Assembly (NCBI GenBank): GCA_900470095.1 | Contig: UBZM01000035.1 | Location: 1 to 64,000 of the forward strand | Direction of reading: 5' to 3' | Length of the DNA stretch: 64,000 nucleotides | DNA from: Hyphomicrobiales bacterium | GTDB lineage: Bacteria > Pseudomonadota > Alphaproteobacteria > Rhizobiales > Beijerinckiaceae | Shown here: positions 51,846-61,348 of the stretch, piece after piece | Position numbering within the stretch: the stretch's first letter is position 1 | Layout of the letters: every line of letters starts with the position of its first letter | Position numbers and translations under genes: made by a program | Notes under the pieces: generated by a model | The model's database searches: none | Seen by the model: the letters and a program-made list of their open reading frames with translations, nothing else | What the model was told of the DNA's origin: nothing

Positions 51846-53033
51846 TCACACCCGCCCCCAAGCCTGGTGGATGAGGCCTTGCACTTCGAAATTGACAGCA
51901 TCCATGCATTCGATCGCGCGGTCGTAGGTTCCGCGCGTGAAGTTTGCGCGCTCGACCTCGTAGAGCGTCTGCTTGGTCAGCCCAGCGTCAGAGATGGCGG
52001 TCGATTTGACCATTTGTGCCTTCAGCATTTCGGCCGCGAGCATGCTCTGCATGAGCCCTAGCATTTCGACCTGAGGCACATCGGTCGGCTCGAACCGTGT
52101 GATGAGATAGCGGAGCCAATCCATCCGCACCTGGGCTCCCGCGTCCTTGATCGTCTTCGCAATGTTTCCCAGCATCAACAAAAACTGGCTCATCGACATC
52201 AGATCGAGCATCTGCGGATGCACAGTGATCAAGACTGATGTCGAGGCGATTAGGGCCGTAAGAGTGAGGTAGCCAAGCTGGGGAGGGCAGTCCACGACCA
52301 CGACATCATATGAGTCGTCGACGTCCTCAAGAGCCTTTCCAAATCGGGTGAAGAACCGCTTTCCTTCTGCCGAAGTTTGCATCGCAAGCGGCGTGTCGTA
52401 CTCGTATTCCTGCAGTTCCAGGTTCGCCGGGATGATGTCGAGCGCCGGGAAGTTCGTAGGTAAGATCACATCGCGGATTTGTTTCCGCTGATCGTCGTAT
52501 CGGATCGCATCATAGAGCGAGGGGTTCTTGTCCAGCTCCGGTTGGAAGCCATAGAGCGCTGACAGGGACGCCTGCGGATCGAGATCAACAGCAAGGACAC
52601 GATGCCCAGTTAAGGCAAGATGCTGCGCGAGGTGGGCTGTTGTCGTGGTCTTTCCAGACCCGCCTTTAAAATTCACAACGGCGATAACCTGTAGCTTCTC
52701 GCCAGGCTTTCGATGAGGCACATATTTTTTGGCGTCCGAGCGCCCATTCTTGTCGAGGTAATGTCGTAGCTCGAGCATCTGCTCGGCAGTATAGAAACGA
52801 CGACCGCCCGCAGCGATGAGAGGTTCGGGCCCCTTCTTCTCGAGATGAAGACGCTTCAAATTATTCGGGCTGACGCCGAGATAGTGCGCCACCTCAGACA
52901 TAGGAAAGCGCCGAAGCGTCTTCTGCGCGTTGGGAGGAAATTTCTCTTGCCGAAGCTGATTCAGCTTACGAGATATCTCAGCGCCCTGCAGCAGGATCTT
53001 GTCGTCGAATTCAAACGCAGGGAGTCGAGACAT
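51846..53033 (-). CDS. repA: Plasmid partition ATPase RepA (ParA type)
   Basis: RepA is a deviant Walker ATPase that drives partition and represses the operon with RepB. The 395 residues contain an N-terminal MerR-like helix-turn-helix (MSEVAHYLGVSPNNLKRLHL), the Walker A motif KGGSGKTT at residues 123-130, DLDPQASLSALYGFQ and the Walker B-type VVVDCPPQLGYLT. It is the first gene of the repABC operon. Confidence 0.95.
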   Translation of the reverse strand: MSRLPAFEFDDKILLQGAEISRKLNQLRQEKFPPNAQKTLRRFPMSEVAHYLGVSPNNLKRLHLEKKGPEPLIAAGGRRFYTAEQMLELRHYLDKNGRSDAKKYVPHRKPGEKLQVIAVVNFKGGSGKTTTTAHLAQHLALTGHRVLAVDLDPQASLSALYGFQPELDKNPSLYDAIRYDDQRKQIRDVILPTNFPALDIIPANLELQEYEYDTPLAMQTSAEGKRFFTRFGKALEDVDDSYDVVVVDCPPQLGYLTLTALIASTSVLITVHPQMLDLMSMSQFLLMLGNIAKTIKDAGAQVRMDWLRYLITRFEPTDVPQVEMLGLMQSMLAAEMLKAQMVKSTAISDAGLTKQTLYEVERANFTRGTYDRAIECMDAVNFEVQGLIHQAWGRV

Positions 53034-53056
53034 GATTTTCGTGCCTAGGAAGAAAA

Positions 53057-53093
53057 TAGCGCCAAATTCGCCACCTTTGGCGGATTAGCGCCA
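53057..53093 (-). promoter_or_regulatory. Putative repA operator
   Basis: Twenty to sixty bp upstream of repA, two direct repeats TAGCGCCA (53057-53064, 53086-53093) flank the inverted repeat CGCCA-N4-TGGCG (53069-53073, 53078-53082). RepA autoregulates repABC promoters at operators of this kind. The promoter itself is not clear. Inference from position and symmetry. Confidence 0.4.
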
Positions 53094-53099
53094 GTATGT

Positions 53100-53630
53100 C
53101 CGATTCCCACCTCCGAGCAAGGAAAATGAGGTAAACGATACCTTAACATGCACTCATCGATTGAGTGGCTCCGCTGAATTGGCCTGCATTATATCCTTAT
53201 ATTTCAGCTACTTACGAAGCTCATGCCGCGGATAGGCCCTTGAATGGGGCGATAGTTGACGATGCACCCTCGCGCTCCGGCTTACGCAGAAAGCCACTTC
53301 ATCCCACCAACGCGATGAGAATCATCGAGTGATTCACTTCGGGACAGTGGAAGGGGAGGGGAGGTGCGATCTGCTGCCGGCCTCGTGAACCCCGGGATTG
53401 GGCGCTTTCATGAGTCTGAAGGGGGCGTACGCCGCCACGGAAGTTCGGACGGGAGTTCAAGATCGCGGCGATTCTTCTGATTTAGGACTGTGGAGTGTGC
53501 GTTGTGTAGGCGGCTCGTCCGAGTTCCAGAGAGAAGGGTGGACTAGCTGTCGAAGCTATGAAGGTTGTTCATCCGGGCCGGTGCTGAGAGGCTGGGGTTG
53601 CGAAGCTCCAACTCCTGCGCCGGAGGTGCC
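53100..53630 (+). other. repA upstream region without genes
   Basis: About 530 bp between the repA operator and the IS481-type transposase. No reading frame with family features was found. The first 130 bp are AT-rich and may contain the repABC promoter. The boundary with the insertion element could not be set because I could not identify its inverted repeats. Confidence 0.3.
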
Positions 53631-53633
53631 CGG

Positions 53634-54574
53634 ATGAACGTCCATCAGAATGCCCGTTTGACGCCTTGCGGTCGAGCCCTGCTCGCAGAGCGGGTCGAAG
53701 GGGGCTGGTCCGTCAAGGCGGCGGCACTGGCAGCGGGCGTCTCGGACCGCCCGGCCCATACCTGGCTTCGCCGGCATCGGCAGGGCGGCGAGCGCAGGTA
53801 CTACGACCGCAGTTCCGCCCCGCACCACTGTCGGCATACCACACCGGCCGAGCGCGTCGCCGCGATCGAGGCCCTGAGACGTCGCCGGCTGAGCGGCCCG
53901 CAGATTGCGGCTGCGCTCGGCATCCCGCGCTCAACCGTGGGAGCGATCCTGCGCCGTCTGGGATTGAACCGATTGTCGGCGCTGGAGCCGAAACCCGAGA
54001 TTCTGCGCTACGAGCGCGCCGCGCCGGGCGAACTGATCCACCTCGACATCAAGAGCCTGGGCCGGATCGACGGCGTCGGCCACCGCATCACCGGCAACCG
54101 CACCGGCCCAGGCCGCAATCGCGGCATCGGTTGGGATCATCTCCATGTCGCGATCGACGACGCCTCGCGGCTGGCCTTCGTCGAAGTGCTGCCCAGCCTC
54201 GGCCGGGACGACGCGACGGCCTTCCTCGAACGCGCGCTCGCCTGGTTCGGTCGTCTCGGCGTCACCGTCGAACGGGTGATGACCGATAACGGTTCGGCCT
54301 ATCGCTCGAAGCTCTTCGCAGCCGCGCTCGCAAAGGCCGGCGCCGCCATGTCCGCACCCGGCCCTATACTCCGCGAACCAACGGCAAGGCCGAACGCTTC
54401 ATCCAGACCAGCCTGCGCGAATGGGCCTATGCCAGACCCTATCAGAGCTCGGCAGAGCGCCACGCCGCCATCGGACCATGGGCCGACAACTACAACCTCT
54501 CACGCCCTCACTCAGCCCTCGGCGGAAAGCCGCCATGGACAAGACTGGACAACCTTCTTGGAAACGACAACTAG
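53634..54574 (+). pseudogene. Frameshifted IS481-family transposase
   Basis: An IS481-type DDE transposase. From the ATG at 53634 (GGAGG upstream) the frame carries the N-terminal helix-turn-helix (MNVHQNARLTPCGRALLAER), the first Asp in LIHLDIKSLGRI and the second in RVMTDNGSAYRS. At about 54343 the match leaves this frame and continues one base over with RHVRTRPYTPRTNGKAERF, the catalytic Glu, and NLSRPHSALGGKPPW to a stop at 54574. One extra base (in the run GGCGCCGCC) explains it. So the gene is broken, or sequenced with an error. Confidence 0.8.
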
Positions 54575-54619
54575 CCCAATTCTCCGCCCACAGAACCCTC
54601 AGCAGACCTAATGTCCCGA

Positions 54620-55604
54620 GCCAGCTCTAGGAGCCAGCCGCGGGGGCACTTCAGGGGCCTATTCGGCGCTCGAGCGTGTCCAAAGCGCGGCAGCATCGAC
54701 ACCGAGCTGCCGGGCGATCCTATCCAGCACGTCGACGCTAGCACGGCGATCGGGAAAATTACGGGTTCAATTCGCGCTGCGTCGTTGAAGCGACATGAAG
54801 GGAAGGGCCGCTTGACCTGTCGGCGCCGCGTTTCGGGTTTGAACAGCAGTGGAGGGAGACAGCGTCGCCGGCGATGACGGGCAACCACTCTGTAGCGCCG
54901 GTGCCCGGTGGGCTCCTGGAGCCAATTATCAACTTGTAGGCAAGGGGAGGGGGCTCGCCTGTTTGCCCACAACGAATGCATGGCCATTCTGGAGCCCCGG
55001 GGCAACTGGTCTGCTAAGTTTATCGAACAGACGTCAGATAACTTGCCCGCCGCAGGAGAAATCGTGCCGTTCGCCAGCGTTCGCTACCGACACCGCCGAC
55101 CAGGATTTGTTCTGCGAACGCTGCCGCTTGTGGCATGGTGAAGCGATATGTGCCACGAAATTGAAGGACCGCCCTTTTACGCTCCTCAAAAGAGGACGTG
55201 TGGCGGCCCATGACCTCTAAAACGTACCTGAGCCCAGAATATGTATCGAGATCGCGCGTCCCAACTCCGGGCGAAAGCACAGGCCAACTGAGGCGGGCCT
55301 CGGCTCGCAGATGTCCGCTTCCGAACAATTTTCCCGCGTCCTGTTACGGCGCTTGCACGCCCGCAGATATACGAGCTCGGTGACATTGCCGGCCCCGAAG
55401 TCGTCGAAGCTCACGAATTCTCGCCTCCGACAAATGATGTCGCGTTTGGCGGATCTCAAAATCGGCCATGGTTCAGGATGTTTTTCAGCGAAGGCACGCC
55501 CCACCGGCCCGTCGCCAACTCGGGCTCGCCGCAGCCGGCAACGTTGCAGGTGATAGGCGCCGTCCGGTTCGGATTGAAGGTTCGTCGCAACAGTCCTGAA
55601 CTTC
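54620..55604 (-). other. Region with no intact gene
   Basis: About 1 kb between the IS481 remnant and the gene at 55605. Two overlapping minus-strand frames (55217-55681 and 55020-55328) look coding in composition, for example FVSFDDFGAGNVTELVYLR and RAVLQFRGTYRFTMPQAAAF, and together could be one frameshifted gene. I recognise no family. The rest shows nothing. Confidence 0.3.
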
Positions 55605-56147
55605 TCAAACAGCTCTTGGATCCTGTTCAAACAATCGCAACTCAACTGGCAAGTTTGGATAGAGACGGAAAATCCTAGCAAGCTGCGCTAAATCCTCCGG
55701 CCTAGGTTTCCTAGTGCGCGACGTTGAGCGGTGCTGACGTTGGGCCTGAATAGCCTGTTTTCGGAGACGAAAAACGTGCTCCTCCAAATCTGCTACGCGG
55801 GCATCTAACCCGCGAGCAACGTGCAGACCATCGAGCCCCATCCATTCCTTTAGAAGGCTAAGAACTGACTGCGCGCCCACCAGAACGACGTGAGCCTGAG
55901 TGCGCCTCGTCCTCACATTTCCCCTTGTAAAGCGAGGATTCTGGCCCAAGGAGCCACACCAAAGGTCAAACGCTCTTTGCCACGCATCGCGTTCTTCAGC
56001 TTCTCCCCACGCTTTCACCACTACGTCGTATGTGTCTCCAAAAGCCCAATTAATCTCCACATTCAGAGAGATTTCGGGATACCCGGGCACATACCAAACA
56101 AAGCAGTCCAATGTTTCGATCCAGATCGTTTCGGAAGCGACCAAACT
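55605..56147 (-). CDS. Unknown protein divergent from an Xre regulator
   Basis: A product of up to about 180 residues with no recognised family. The middle is strand-rich with many Trp and Tyr (ETLDCFVWYVPGYPEISLNV, then WQRAFDLWCGSLGQ), and the C-terminal half is helical and basic (LEEHVFRLRKQAIQAQRQHR). The start is uncertain: a TTG at 56147 lies next to the shared operator, while earlier ATGs (56201-56258) overlap the divergent xre gene. Divergence from an Xre gene suggests that it is the regulated target. Confidence 0.5.
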   Translation of the reverse strand, partial: SLVASETIWIETLDCFVWYVPGYPEISLNVEINWAFGDTYDVVVKAWGEAEERDAWQRAFDLWCGSLGQNPRFTRGNVRTRRTQAHVVLVGAQSVLSLLKEWMGLDGLHVARGLDARVADLEEHVFRLRKQAIQAQRQHRSTSRTRKPRPEDLAQLARIFRLYPNLPVELRLFEQDPRAV

Positions 56148-56151
56148 ACAT

Positions 56152-56159
56152 ACTATAGT
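56152..56159. promoter_or_regulatory. ACTATAGT palindrome in a divergent promoter
   Basis: A perfect 8-bp palindrome, ACTATAGT, centred between the unknown minus-strand gene and the xre gene, 38 bp before the xre ATG. It overlaps plausible -10 sequences on either strand. Likely the Xre operator by position. Confidence 0.35.
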
Positions 56160-56196
56160 TGATAAACTCAAACTCGGAAAATTCCGATGGTCGCGC

Positions 56197-56427
56197 ATGG
56201 ACATGCGCAAGGTGGTGGGCAAAAATTTCGCCAGAATTCGACGCGAGAAGGGACTCACCCAGGAGGACGTCGAACGACTTTCGGGCTTTAGTCAACAATA
56301 TCTCAGTGGCCTGGAAGCTGGACGCCGCAATCCGACGATCGGTACGTTGTCGGAGATCGCCCAATCGCTCGGGGTAAGCTTCCTCGATCTCGTGAGGCCA
56401 GAGCCCGAAAACGACGAGAAGACCTGA
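56197..56427 (+). CDS. Xre-family transcriptional regulator
   Basis: A 76-residue single-domain regulator with a clear Xre/Cro helix-turn-helix: NFARIRREKGLTQEDVERLS, FSQQYLSGLEAGRRNPTIGT and LSEIAQSLGVSFLDLV. The ATG at 56197 fits the domain start; the frame is open upstream into the divergent region without features. It probably controls itself and the divergent gene at 55605. Confidence 0.85.
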   Translation: MDMRKVVGKNFARIRREKGLTQEDVERLSGFSQQYLSGLEAGRRNPTIGTLSEIAQSLGVSFLDLVRPEPENDEKT

Positions 56428-56464
56428 AACGGCTGGCGGGTTTCAATGCCAAGGCCCAAAGTTG

Positions 56465-58810
56465 CTAGCGTTCCGGACCGCCGCGTCCGCGCTGCCGTGC
56501 GATCGCCAAGCGCTTCTGCAACTGCGCAATGCGCTCGGCTTCCTTCTTGCGCCGCTCCTCAACGGTGGGCGGCTTGGGCCTAGCCGGGTTGGATGCCACG
56601 GGTGTTCCTGGCTGCGGCTCCTTGGCAAGGGGGCGTGGCTCGATCGCCGCCGACATTGGCGCTTGAAGCGGCGTTGAAGGCTTGACTGGTTCCGCTGGCG
56701 GGTGGAGCTGGTTTGCCGCCCTCTCTGTCGCGATGGCCTTCGCCGTATCGCGGGCCTTACTGATGAGATCGGAGGAGAACCTACTGCGATCTGGCTGGTC
56801 AACGCGTGTCTTCGATGTCCGATTGATCCTGGCCGCGCCCCGGTTCTTGGCCTCCTCGGGAACGATAATGGCCGGCTCGGCCATCAGTCGCTCGACCATG
56901 CCGCACATGGCCCTGTTCAGGGCGGCGTAGTTCTCCGCGCGCATGGTTGCGTCGTCGAGCCTCTTCGCTTTGACGAGCAATCGCTCAGCTTTCTGGATCT
57001 GCCTGAGAAGTAGCCGGATGCGATTGTCGAGGTCGTCGACCGCTTGCTTCATCCCGCCGGCGACGGCAATGGCAGCCTCATCGGCATCGTCGCGGGTTTT
57101 CCTGGTCTTGAGGCGTGAACGTGACTCAAGCTTTGCCGATACGTGCGAGATGGCATTACGTTCGTTGACGAGCTCGGCCTTCCGCGCCGACAGGCGAACG
57201 ATCTCTTTGGCGGCCTTGTTCGCTAGGTGTGCTTCGGCAGTTTGACGCCCATGCTGCGGAGCCAGAGCCTTCGCCAGCCAGGCTCGGCGATAGGCCTCAT
57301 ACGAGGCATCCGCCTTGGCGATCGCGGCAACGGATTGAAGATTGGCCGCCCATTGCTGATCGGCAAGCTTCAGGCCCTGGCTCGTCTCCAGCCCCTTACG
57401 CTCGCGAGCATAGGAAGCCGGATCGACGCGCCCGCGAGCTCTTTCGGGAACACCCATCTCGACATAGGTCCGCGGGTCGAGGCGCTTCTCAGCCCCGGCA
57501 GAAGACAGATGCTCGTTGGCGAGCTTGGCGAAACGCGCGCGCTCGGTCCGGATCCAGGTCTTCTCCTGGCCGATCGCGAGAAGCTTAGGTTGGATGAACG
57601 GTCGATTGGATCGATTTTGCCGCCGAGCTGTCTTGAACTGCCTCACATAGGTGAAGTCCCAGATCATTTCGCCCGAGCCTGGCTTCTCCGGGTGCTCGAT
57701 TTTCTTGGCGGGACGATCGTATAGATTGATGTGCACGTGATAGTTGCGGCTATCGTTGTGCTCGTTCGGAGCGTGAATGGCTGCCCAGTAGGGGAGGCCG
57801 AGATCCTCGTACGACTTGCAGAACTCCTTCGTCAGCACGAGGCGCTGCGCGGGCGTCATCTCGTGAGGGAGTTCGATGACCAGACGCGTCTGGACGCGAC
57901 CACCGCGGCCGACCAAGAATGCGATGGGCGCATCGGGCAGGTCATCCGCATTCTGCTCGGCTGATATTCTGGTGAAGCCGGCCTTCTGGAAGATGTCGAT
58001 GAGCTTGAGGCCTTCAGCCTCCGTGACGGTCTCCGAGATCGCTTGATTTGTGGTCAGCGCGAGCGAAAGCGTCGACGGGATGTCAGAAGCGTGTCGGGTC
58101 AGCTTTCGAAGACTGGCCCATACCGCAGGGTCCTTTTCGGGATCCAGGATGACCTTGGTTTTCCGAGGAGCATCCTCGGCATCATCGACGGCTTCCCAGA
58201 AGGCATCGCGCTCCTCCTTGGTCGCGCCGAGGTTGCCAAAGGAGGAGACGTCCATGCCGTCGCTGACAACCGCTTCAAGCTTGGATGGATCGTCGATATA
58301 GCCCTGCATGGCTTTCGCCTGGACCACCTCGACGGCATCCTCACGGTCGATGTAGCGCTGATGCTTGCCGCCGCCACTGAGCGCTGACGAGGCACTCTTG
58401 CGCCCCTTCAGGACATCAGCAAGCTGCCCCCCCTTCGAGAAGGTCGTAACCGAGAAGTGGAAGGAGACGGCTCCGTTCTGGCCCTGCGGCCTGGTGGTCT
58501 GCTTCTGAGCTTTTTGGCTCTGCAGGCCGCTCGCGGTTCGGATACCGGGATTAGCCAAAATGCGCGCTAGGTCGGCAAGGCCCGATCCACCGCGTGAGAC
58601 GTCCTTCATCCGCCGCTGTGCCTGCTGCTCAAGGGCGTTGACCCGATGCAGGGCACGAACAGCTACGCGCTCGCCTTCGTCTATCTCCCATTGGCGATCG
58701 GCCTCGAGTTCGCGCTGCGCGCGCCTGCTACCCCGCTTTGCACGCGACTTGGCAGCGCGCTCCTCGGCTGCAATGCGCTTCTTGGCGGCGATGTCGTCGA
58801 GATCGAGCAT
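56465..58810 (-). CDS. MobA/MobL-type conjugative relaxase
   Basis: A 781-residue mobilisation protein of the MobA/MobL (MOBQ-like) type. Such enzymes nick at oriT and lead the strand into the recipient cell. The N-terminal 70 residues are charged and helical. SFHFSVTTFSKGGQLADVL begins the relaxase region, and the metal-binding histidine motif is HNDSRNYHVHINLYDRP (about residues 351-367) after YWAAIHAPNE. The C-terminal third is helical and basic, as in mobilisation proteins that contact a coupling protein. No type IV secretion genes or coupling protein are in the window, so the plasmid is at least mobilisable. Confidence 0.75.
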   Translation of the reverse strand: MLDLDDIAAKKRIAAEERAAKSRAKRGSRRAQRELEADRQWEIDEGERVAVRALHRVNALEQQAQRRMKDVSRGGSGLADLARILANPGIRTASGLQSQKAQKQTTRPQGQNGAVSFHFSVTTFSKGGQLADVLKGRKSASSALSGGGKHQRYIDREDAVEVVQAKAMQGYIDDPSKLEAVVSDGMDVSSFGNLGATKEERDAFWEAVDDAEDAPRKTKVILDPEKDPAVWASLRKLTRHASDIPSTLSLALTTNQAISETVTEAEGLKLIDIFQKAGFTRISAEQNADDLPDAPIAFLVGRGGRVQTRLVIELPHEMTPAQRLVLTKEFCKSYEDLGLPYWAAIHAPNEHNDSRNYHVHINLYDRPAKKIEHPEKPGSGEMIWDFTYVRQFKTARRQNRSNRPFIQPKLLAIGQEKTWIRTERARFAKLANEHLSSAGAEKRLDPRTYVEMGVPERARGRVDPASYARERKGLETSQGLKLADQQWAANLQSVAAIAKADASYEAYRRAWLAKALAPQHGRQTAEAHLANKAAKEIVRLSARKAELVNERNAISHVSAKLESRSRLKTRKTRDDADEAAIAVAGGMKQAVDDLDNRIRLLLRQIQKAERLLVKAKRLDDATMRAENYAALNRAMCGMVERLMAEPAIIVPEEAKNRGAARINRTSKTRVDQPDRSRFSSDLISKARDTAKAIATERAANQLHPPAEPVKPSTPLQAPMSAAIEPRPLAKEPQPGTPVASNPARPKPPTVEERRKKEAERIAQLQKRLAIARQRGRGGPER

Positions 58811-58947
58811 GCGAGGCCCTGAAAGCGAATCCGGATTCCCGGCAAGGCTTCAAGTAAAACTCGAATCCGATCACCTCCAAAGCTGCCCGTAGAGTATCGC
58901 GTTTCCCCATGCGGTCATGATTAAAAAAGCACTAATCATGGCTCACT
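58811..58947. other. Spacer upstream of the relaxase, possible oriT
   Basis: Relaxase genes usually lie next to their oriT. This 137-bp spacer has an 8-bp perfect inverted repeat CATGATTA / TAATCATG (58916-58923, 58933-58940, 9-nt loop) and two CGAATCCG repeats (58830-58837, 58862-58869). No nick-site consensus is recognisable, so oriT is only suggested. Confidence 0.3.
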
Positions 58948-59870
58948 GTGCCGTTTTCCATCGGCCGCCTCGGAACTTCCCGGCGCGCCTCGATGAGACT
59001 TTCGCTTGGAGCGTCCCTCCACGAGGACAATCTCAATGGCGCTCTCATGATCGACCGGCTGACGCTGATCTGTAATCAGATCGACGAGATCGTCGAGAAG
59101 GTCTCGGACTCGGAACGCTGGGAAGCCCAACGCAACCACAGCGAGGAGACGGCCATGCTTCTTGAGGATCATATGGCGGACAGCGTTCCGCGAGCTGATG
59201 CAGATCAAGGCGGATCTGTGCGAGGGGCGGGTGGGGCACCTTGCACTGATGCAATACCGAAGGTGGTTGAGACGACTGCGGCCCGGGTTTCCCGGGCCTT
59301 TTTGTTGGTCGCAGCAGCATTGCGACGCGGCCAACCTGGCACCCCGCCACGACAAGGCTTTGCCGTGTTGTGCGCCGCTCGATAGAGGGGCGCGCGGGGT
59401 GCCTTGACGCTGAGCCGGGGAGACCTCTTGGCCATGGCCGAGAGCACCGTCATTCGAACCGGCCAGCGACATATCGGGATGCCTTCTGACCTCCGCACAC
59501 AGGCTGCCTTAGGCTGCCTGTGCGACCCTCTTTGGGGACGCGCGGAGGCACCATCCCGATTTTTCCAAGGCGCCTGCAAGGGCCTTCGAAAAGGCGTCCG
59601 GCGCGTCGCCGGAGCGCAACCCAACCGAGCCTGAGAACGCGCTTTTTCCGAGGCCGGAAACTTTTTCCGGACCGACGAAAAACGCGATCGGCAGGACAGG
59701 CTCGATTGGGTGGGAAAACGGGGCTCGTCCCGGTTTTTCCATCCTTCCCATTTTGGGAAGGATAAGCCTCGCAGAGCCCACAGCCGAAGGCAGTAAGGAC
59801 TGGAGCATCTGCTCCAGCTTTACGGTATTGGGCCCATAGCTGTTTTCGACTGAAGTCCAGCCGTTCAGCT
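58948..59870 (+). other. Gene-poor GC-rich region
   Basis: About 920 bp without a convincing gene. Two plus-strand pieces look as if they once formed one small protein: IDRLTLICNQIDEIVEKVSD from about 59047 and, one frame over, FRELMQIKADLCEGRVGHLA near 59185-59245. There is also a perfect inverted repeat CCGGAAA-N3-TTTCCGG at 59654-59670. Remaining frames look like shadows. Confidence 0.3.
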
Positions 59871-59883
59871 AAACCCGGAAAAG

Positions 59884-60106
59884 AACCACACACGGTAGGC
59901 GGGGGATCGTGTGTGGTTGAGGTGCAGGAAGGGAAGAAAGGAGGACCAAAAAGTGCGGTGAATCAGCCCGCGGGAAAAGACCACACACGGTAGGTAGGGG
60001 AGCGTGTGTGGACGGGGTGAATCAACGCTGAATCGATAGGGCCTTCTGATTGCTGAACGAGAGCCGGGAAAAGACCACACACGGTAGGTGGGGGATCGTG
60101 TGTGGT
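59884..60106 (-). repeat. Three tandem terminator-like hairpins
   Basis: Three copies of one hairpin at 59884-59918, 59981-60011 and 60074-60106, spaced 94-95 bp. Each has the arms CCACACACG and CGTGTGTGG (9-11 bp, all perfect) around a 13-nt G-rich loop, preceded by GGAAAAGA on the plus strand. On the minus strand each is therefore a stem followed by CTTTTCC, like a terminator. Direct repeats of TGAATCA occur between the copies. Confidence 0.75.
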
Positions 60107-60459
60107 GCCGGCGAATGCCCCTCGTCGTAGGGCATGAATCCGTTGCGCTGAATCAGCGTTGAATCGCAGTGGACTGGATAATGGATTGATGCATTTGAGG
60201 GGCGGCCGTGAGGCCTTAACGGCAGGTTGAATCGTTGGACCTGGCGCCGCGTAAGCGACCTCGTTGAATCGGCATATCGAGGTGCCGGTAGGCAAGGGAG
60301 ACGACCGCGTCGGTCGGCTGCGGGGTGCTTATGAATCGGGTAGCCCCGGCGGCTTTGCCGCTCAGTCCCATGGTTGCGTGCGCGCAAGGTCTTCGGATGG
60401 GGATTGGCCAATCGGCCATAAGGAAACCCCGCACTTAAGGGCGGGATTCGGCCTGTGGA

Positions 60460-60552
60460 TGCACCGAAGGTCGCCACATCGACATGGGCAGGCTTGTGGT
60501 CATCGGTGAAGGTCACGACGCGCAGACCATATGCGCGATGGATGGTGACCAT
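60460..60552 (-). pseudogene. N-terminal remnant of a DUF4160 protein
   Basis: The frame begins MVTIHRAYGLRVVTFTDDHK and continues PAHVDV, close to the usual DUF4160 opening, where the family has PAHVHVF and then a domain of about 50 residues. After this point the frame loses all resemblance. DUF4160 proteins are usually paired with DUF2442, which is not seen. The fragment is a likely decayed gene. Confidence 0.45.
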
Positions 60553-60577
60553 GTAGATAACCCATTGAGATGGGTTC

Positions 60578-61348
60578 TTAGCGGCGATCCCAATTCAGGC
60601 CGGCAATGCGCGGATCGGCCGCGAAGGCATCTCGGCCGAACTCCAGTGCTTGCTGCGGGAACTCGCATAGGGCCCGGACGCCGGATGCGCTGACGCGCAT
60701 GCGCCAGCTTTGCCTCTCGACGGGTGCGGGCCTCGCAAAAGCCCGACACATCAGGATCGCGAGATTGCTGCCTTTGGCAGGATCGCGAACCGACTGATAG
60801 CGGATCACCTCGGCGTTGGCCGCCCGCGCAGCCTCCGCGAAAGCCTGACAGCCCTCATAGGCGAAGAGATCTGTCCAGATGACCGCATCTTCGGAAAGCG
60901 GCTCCTGGGTGAGATCGAGGAGGGATGCTGTACCAACCGCGGCCGAGAAGGCCGTGTATTCGGCGGCATTCGACGGCCAGGGTGTAGCAGGAGACTCTGA
61001 AAAGAACAGCAGCCGATAAAAGGCCATTTCGGCGATCGCTGTCGCCGGGCGCTCGGCAGCGTAGTAAACGCCAGCCGTTCGACCAGCGCGCCGGAACCGT
61101 GATCCCTTCGGATAGATCGCGCCATATCGGAAGGGGGTCGCGAGGAGGAAATCGAGGTGGCGACATTCTGTCGGTACCGGCGGCTTGGAGTTCTCGATCA
61201 GATCTTCCAGCAGGGCTTGCTCGGCCAAGGTATCGGTGAGCTTCAGCGTCGAAACCTGATGCTGTGCCTCAACAAGGCGCCAGCATGGCCCTTCGAAGTG
61301 CTGGAACTCAGACGAGAGCGCGACGCGCGTCCAGGTAGGCGATGACAT
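60578..61348 (-). CDS. RES-domain toxin, second pair
   Basis: A RES-family protein of about 256 residues (ATG at 61348; another at 61360). The N-terminal extension (EGPCWRLVEAQHQVSTLKLT) precedes the RES core: YGAIYPKGSRFRRAGRTAGV and YYAAERPATAIAEMAFYRLL with the conserved Arg and Glu. It is larger and clearly different from the RES toxin at 47528. The start overlaps the upstream antitoxin by about 40 bp. Likely an NAD+-degrading toxin. Confidence 0.82.
   Translation of the reverse strand: MSSPTWTRVALSSEFQHFEGPCWRLVEAQHQVSTLKLTDTLAEQALLEDLIENSKPPVPTECRHLDFLLATPFRYGAIYPKGSRFRRAGRTAGVYYAAERPATAIAEMAFYRLLFFSESPATPWPSNAAEYTAFSAAVGTASLLDLTQEPLSEDAVIWTDLFAYEGCQAFAEAARAANAEVIRYQSVRDPAKGSNLAILMCRAFARPAPVERQSWRMRVSASGVRALCEFPQQALEFGRDAFAADPRIAGLNWDRR

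Noticed and set aside
55217-55681. Minus-strand frame containing FVSFDDFGAGN, considered as a methyltransferase
   Set aside because: A resemblance to a short motif of some SAM-dependent methyltransferases is not supported by any further SAM-binding motif, so no function is assigned.
59884-60106. Hairpin array considered as a CRISPR or iteron set
   Set aside because: Only three units with 60-bp spacers of unequal content and long inner stems; no cas genes, and the iteron idea does not fit a repABC origin.
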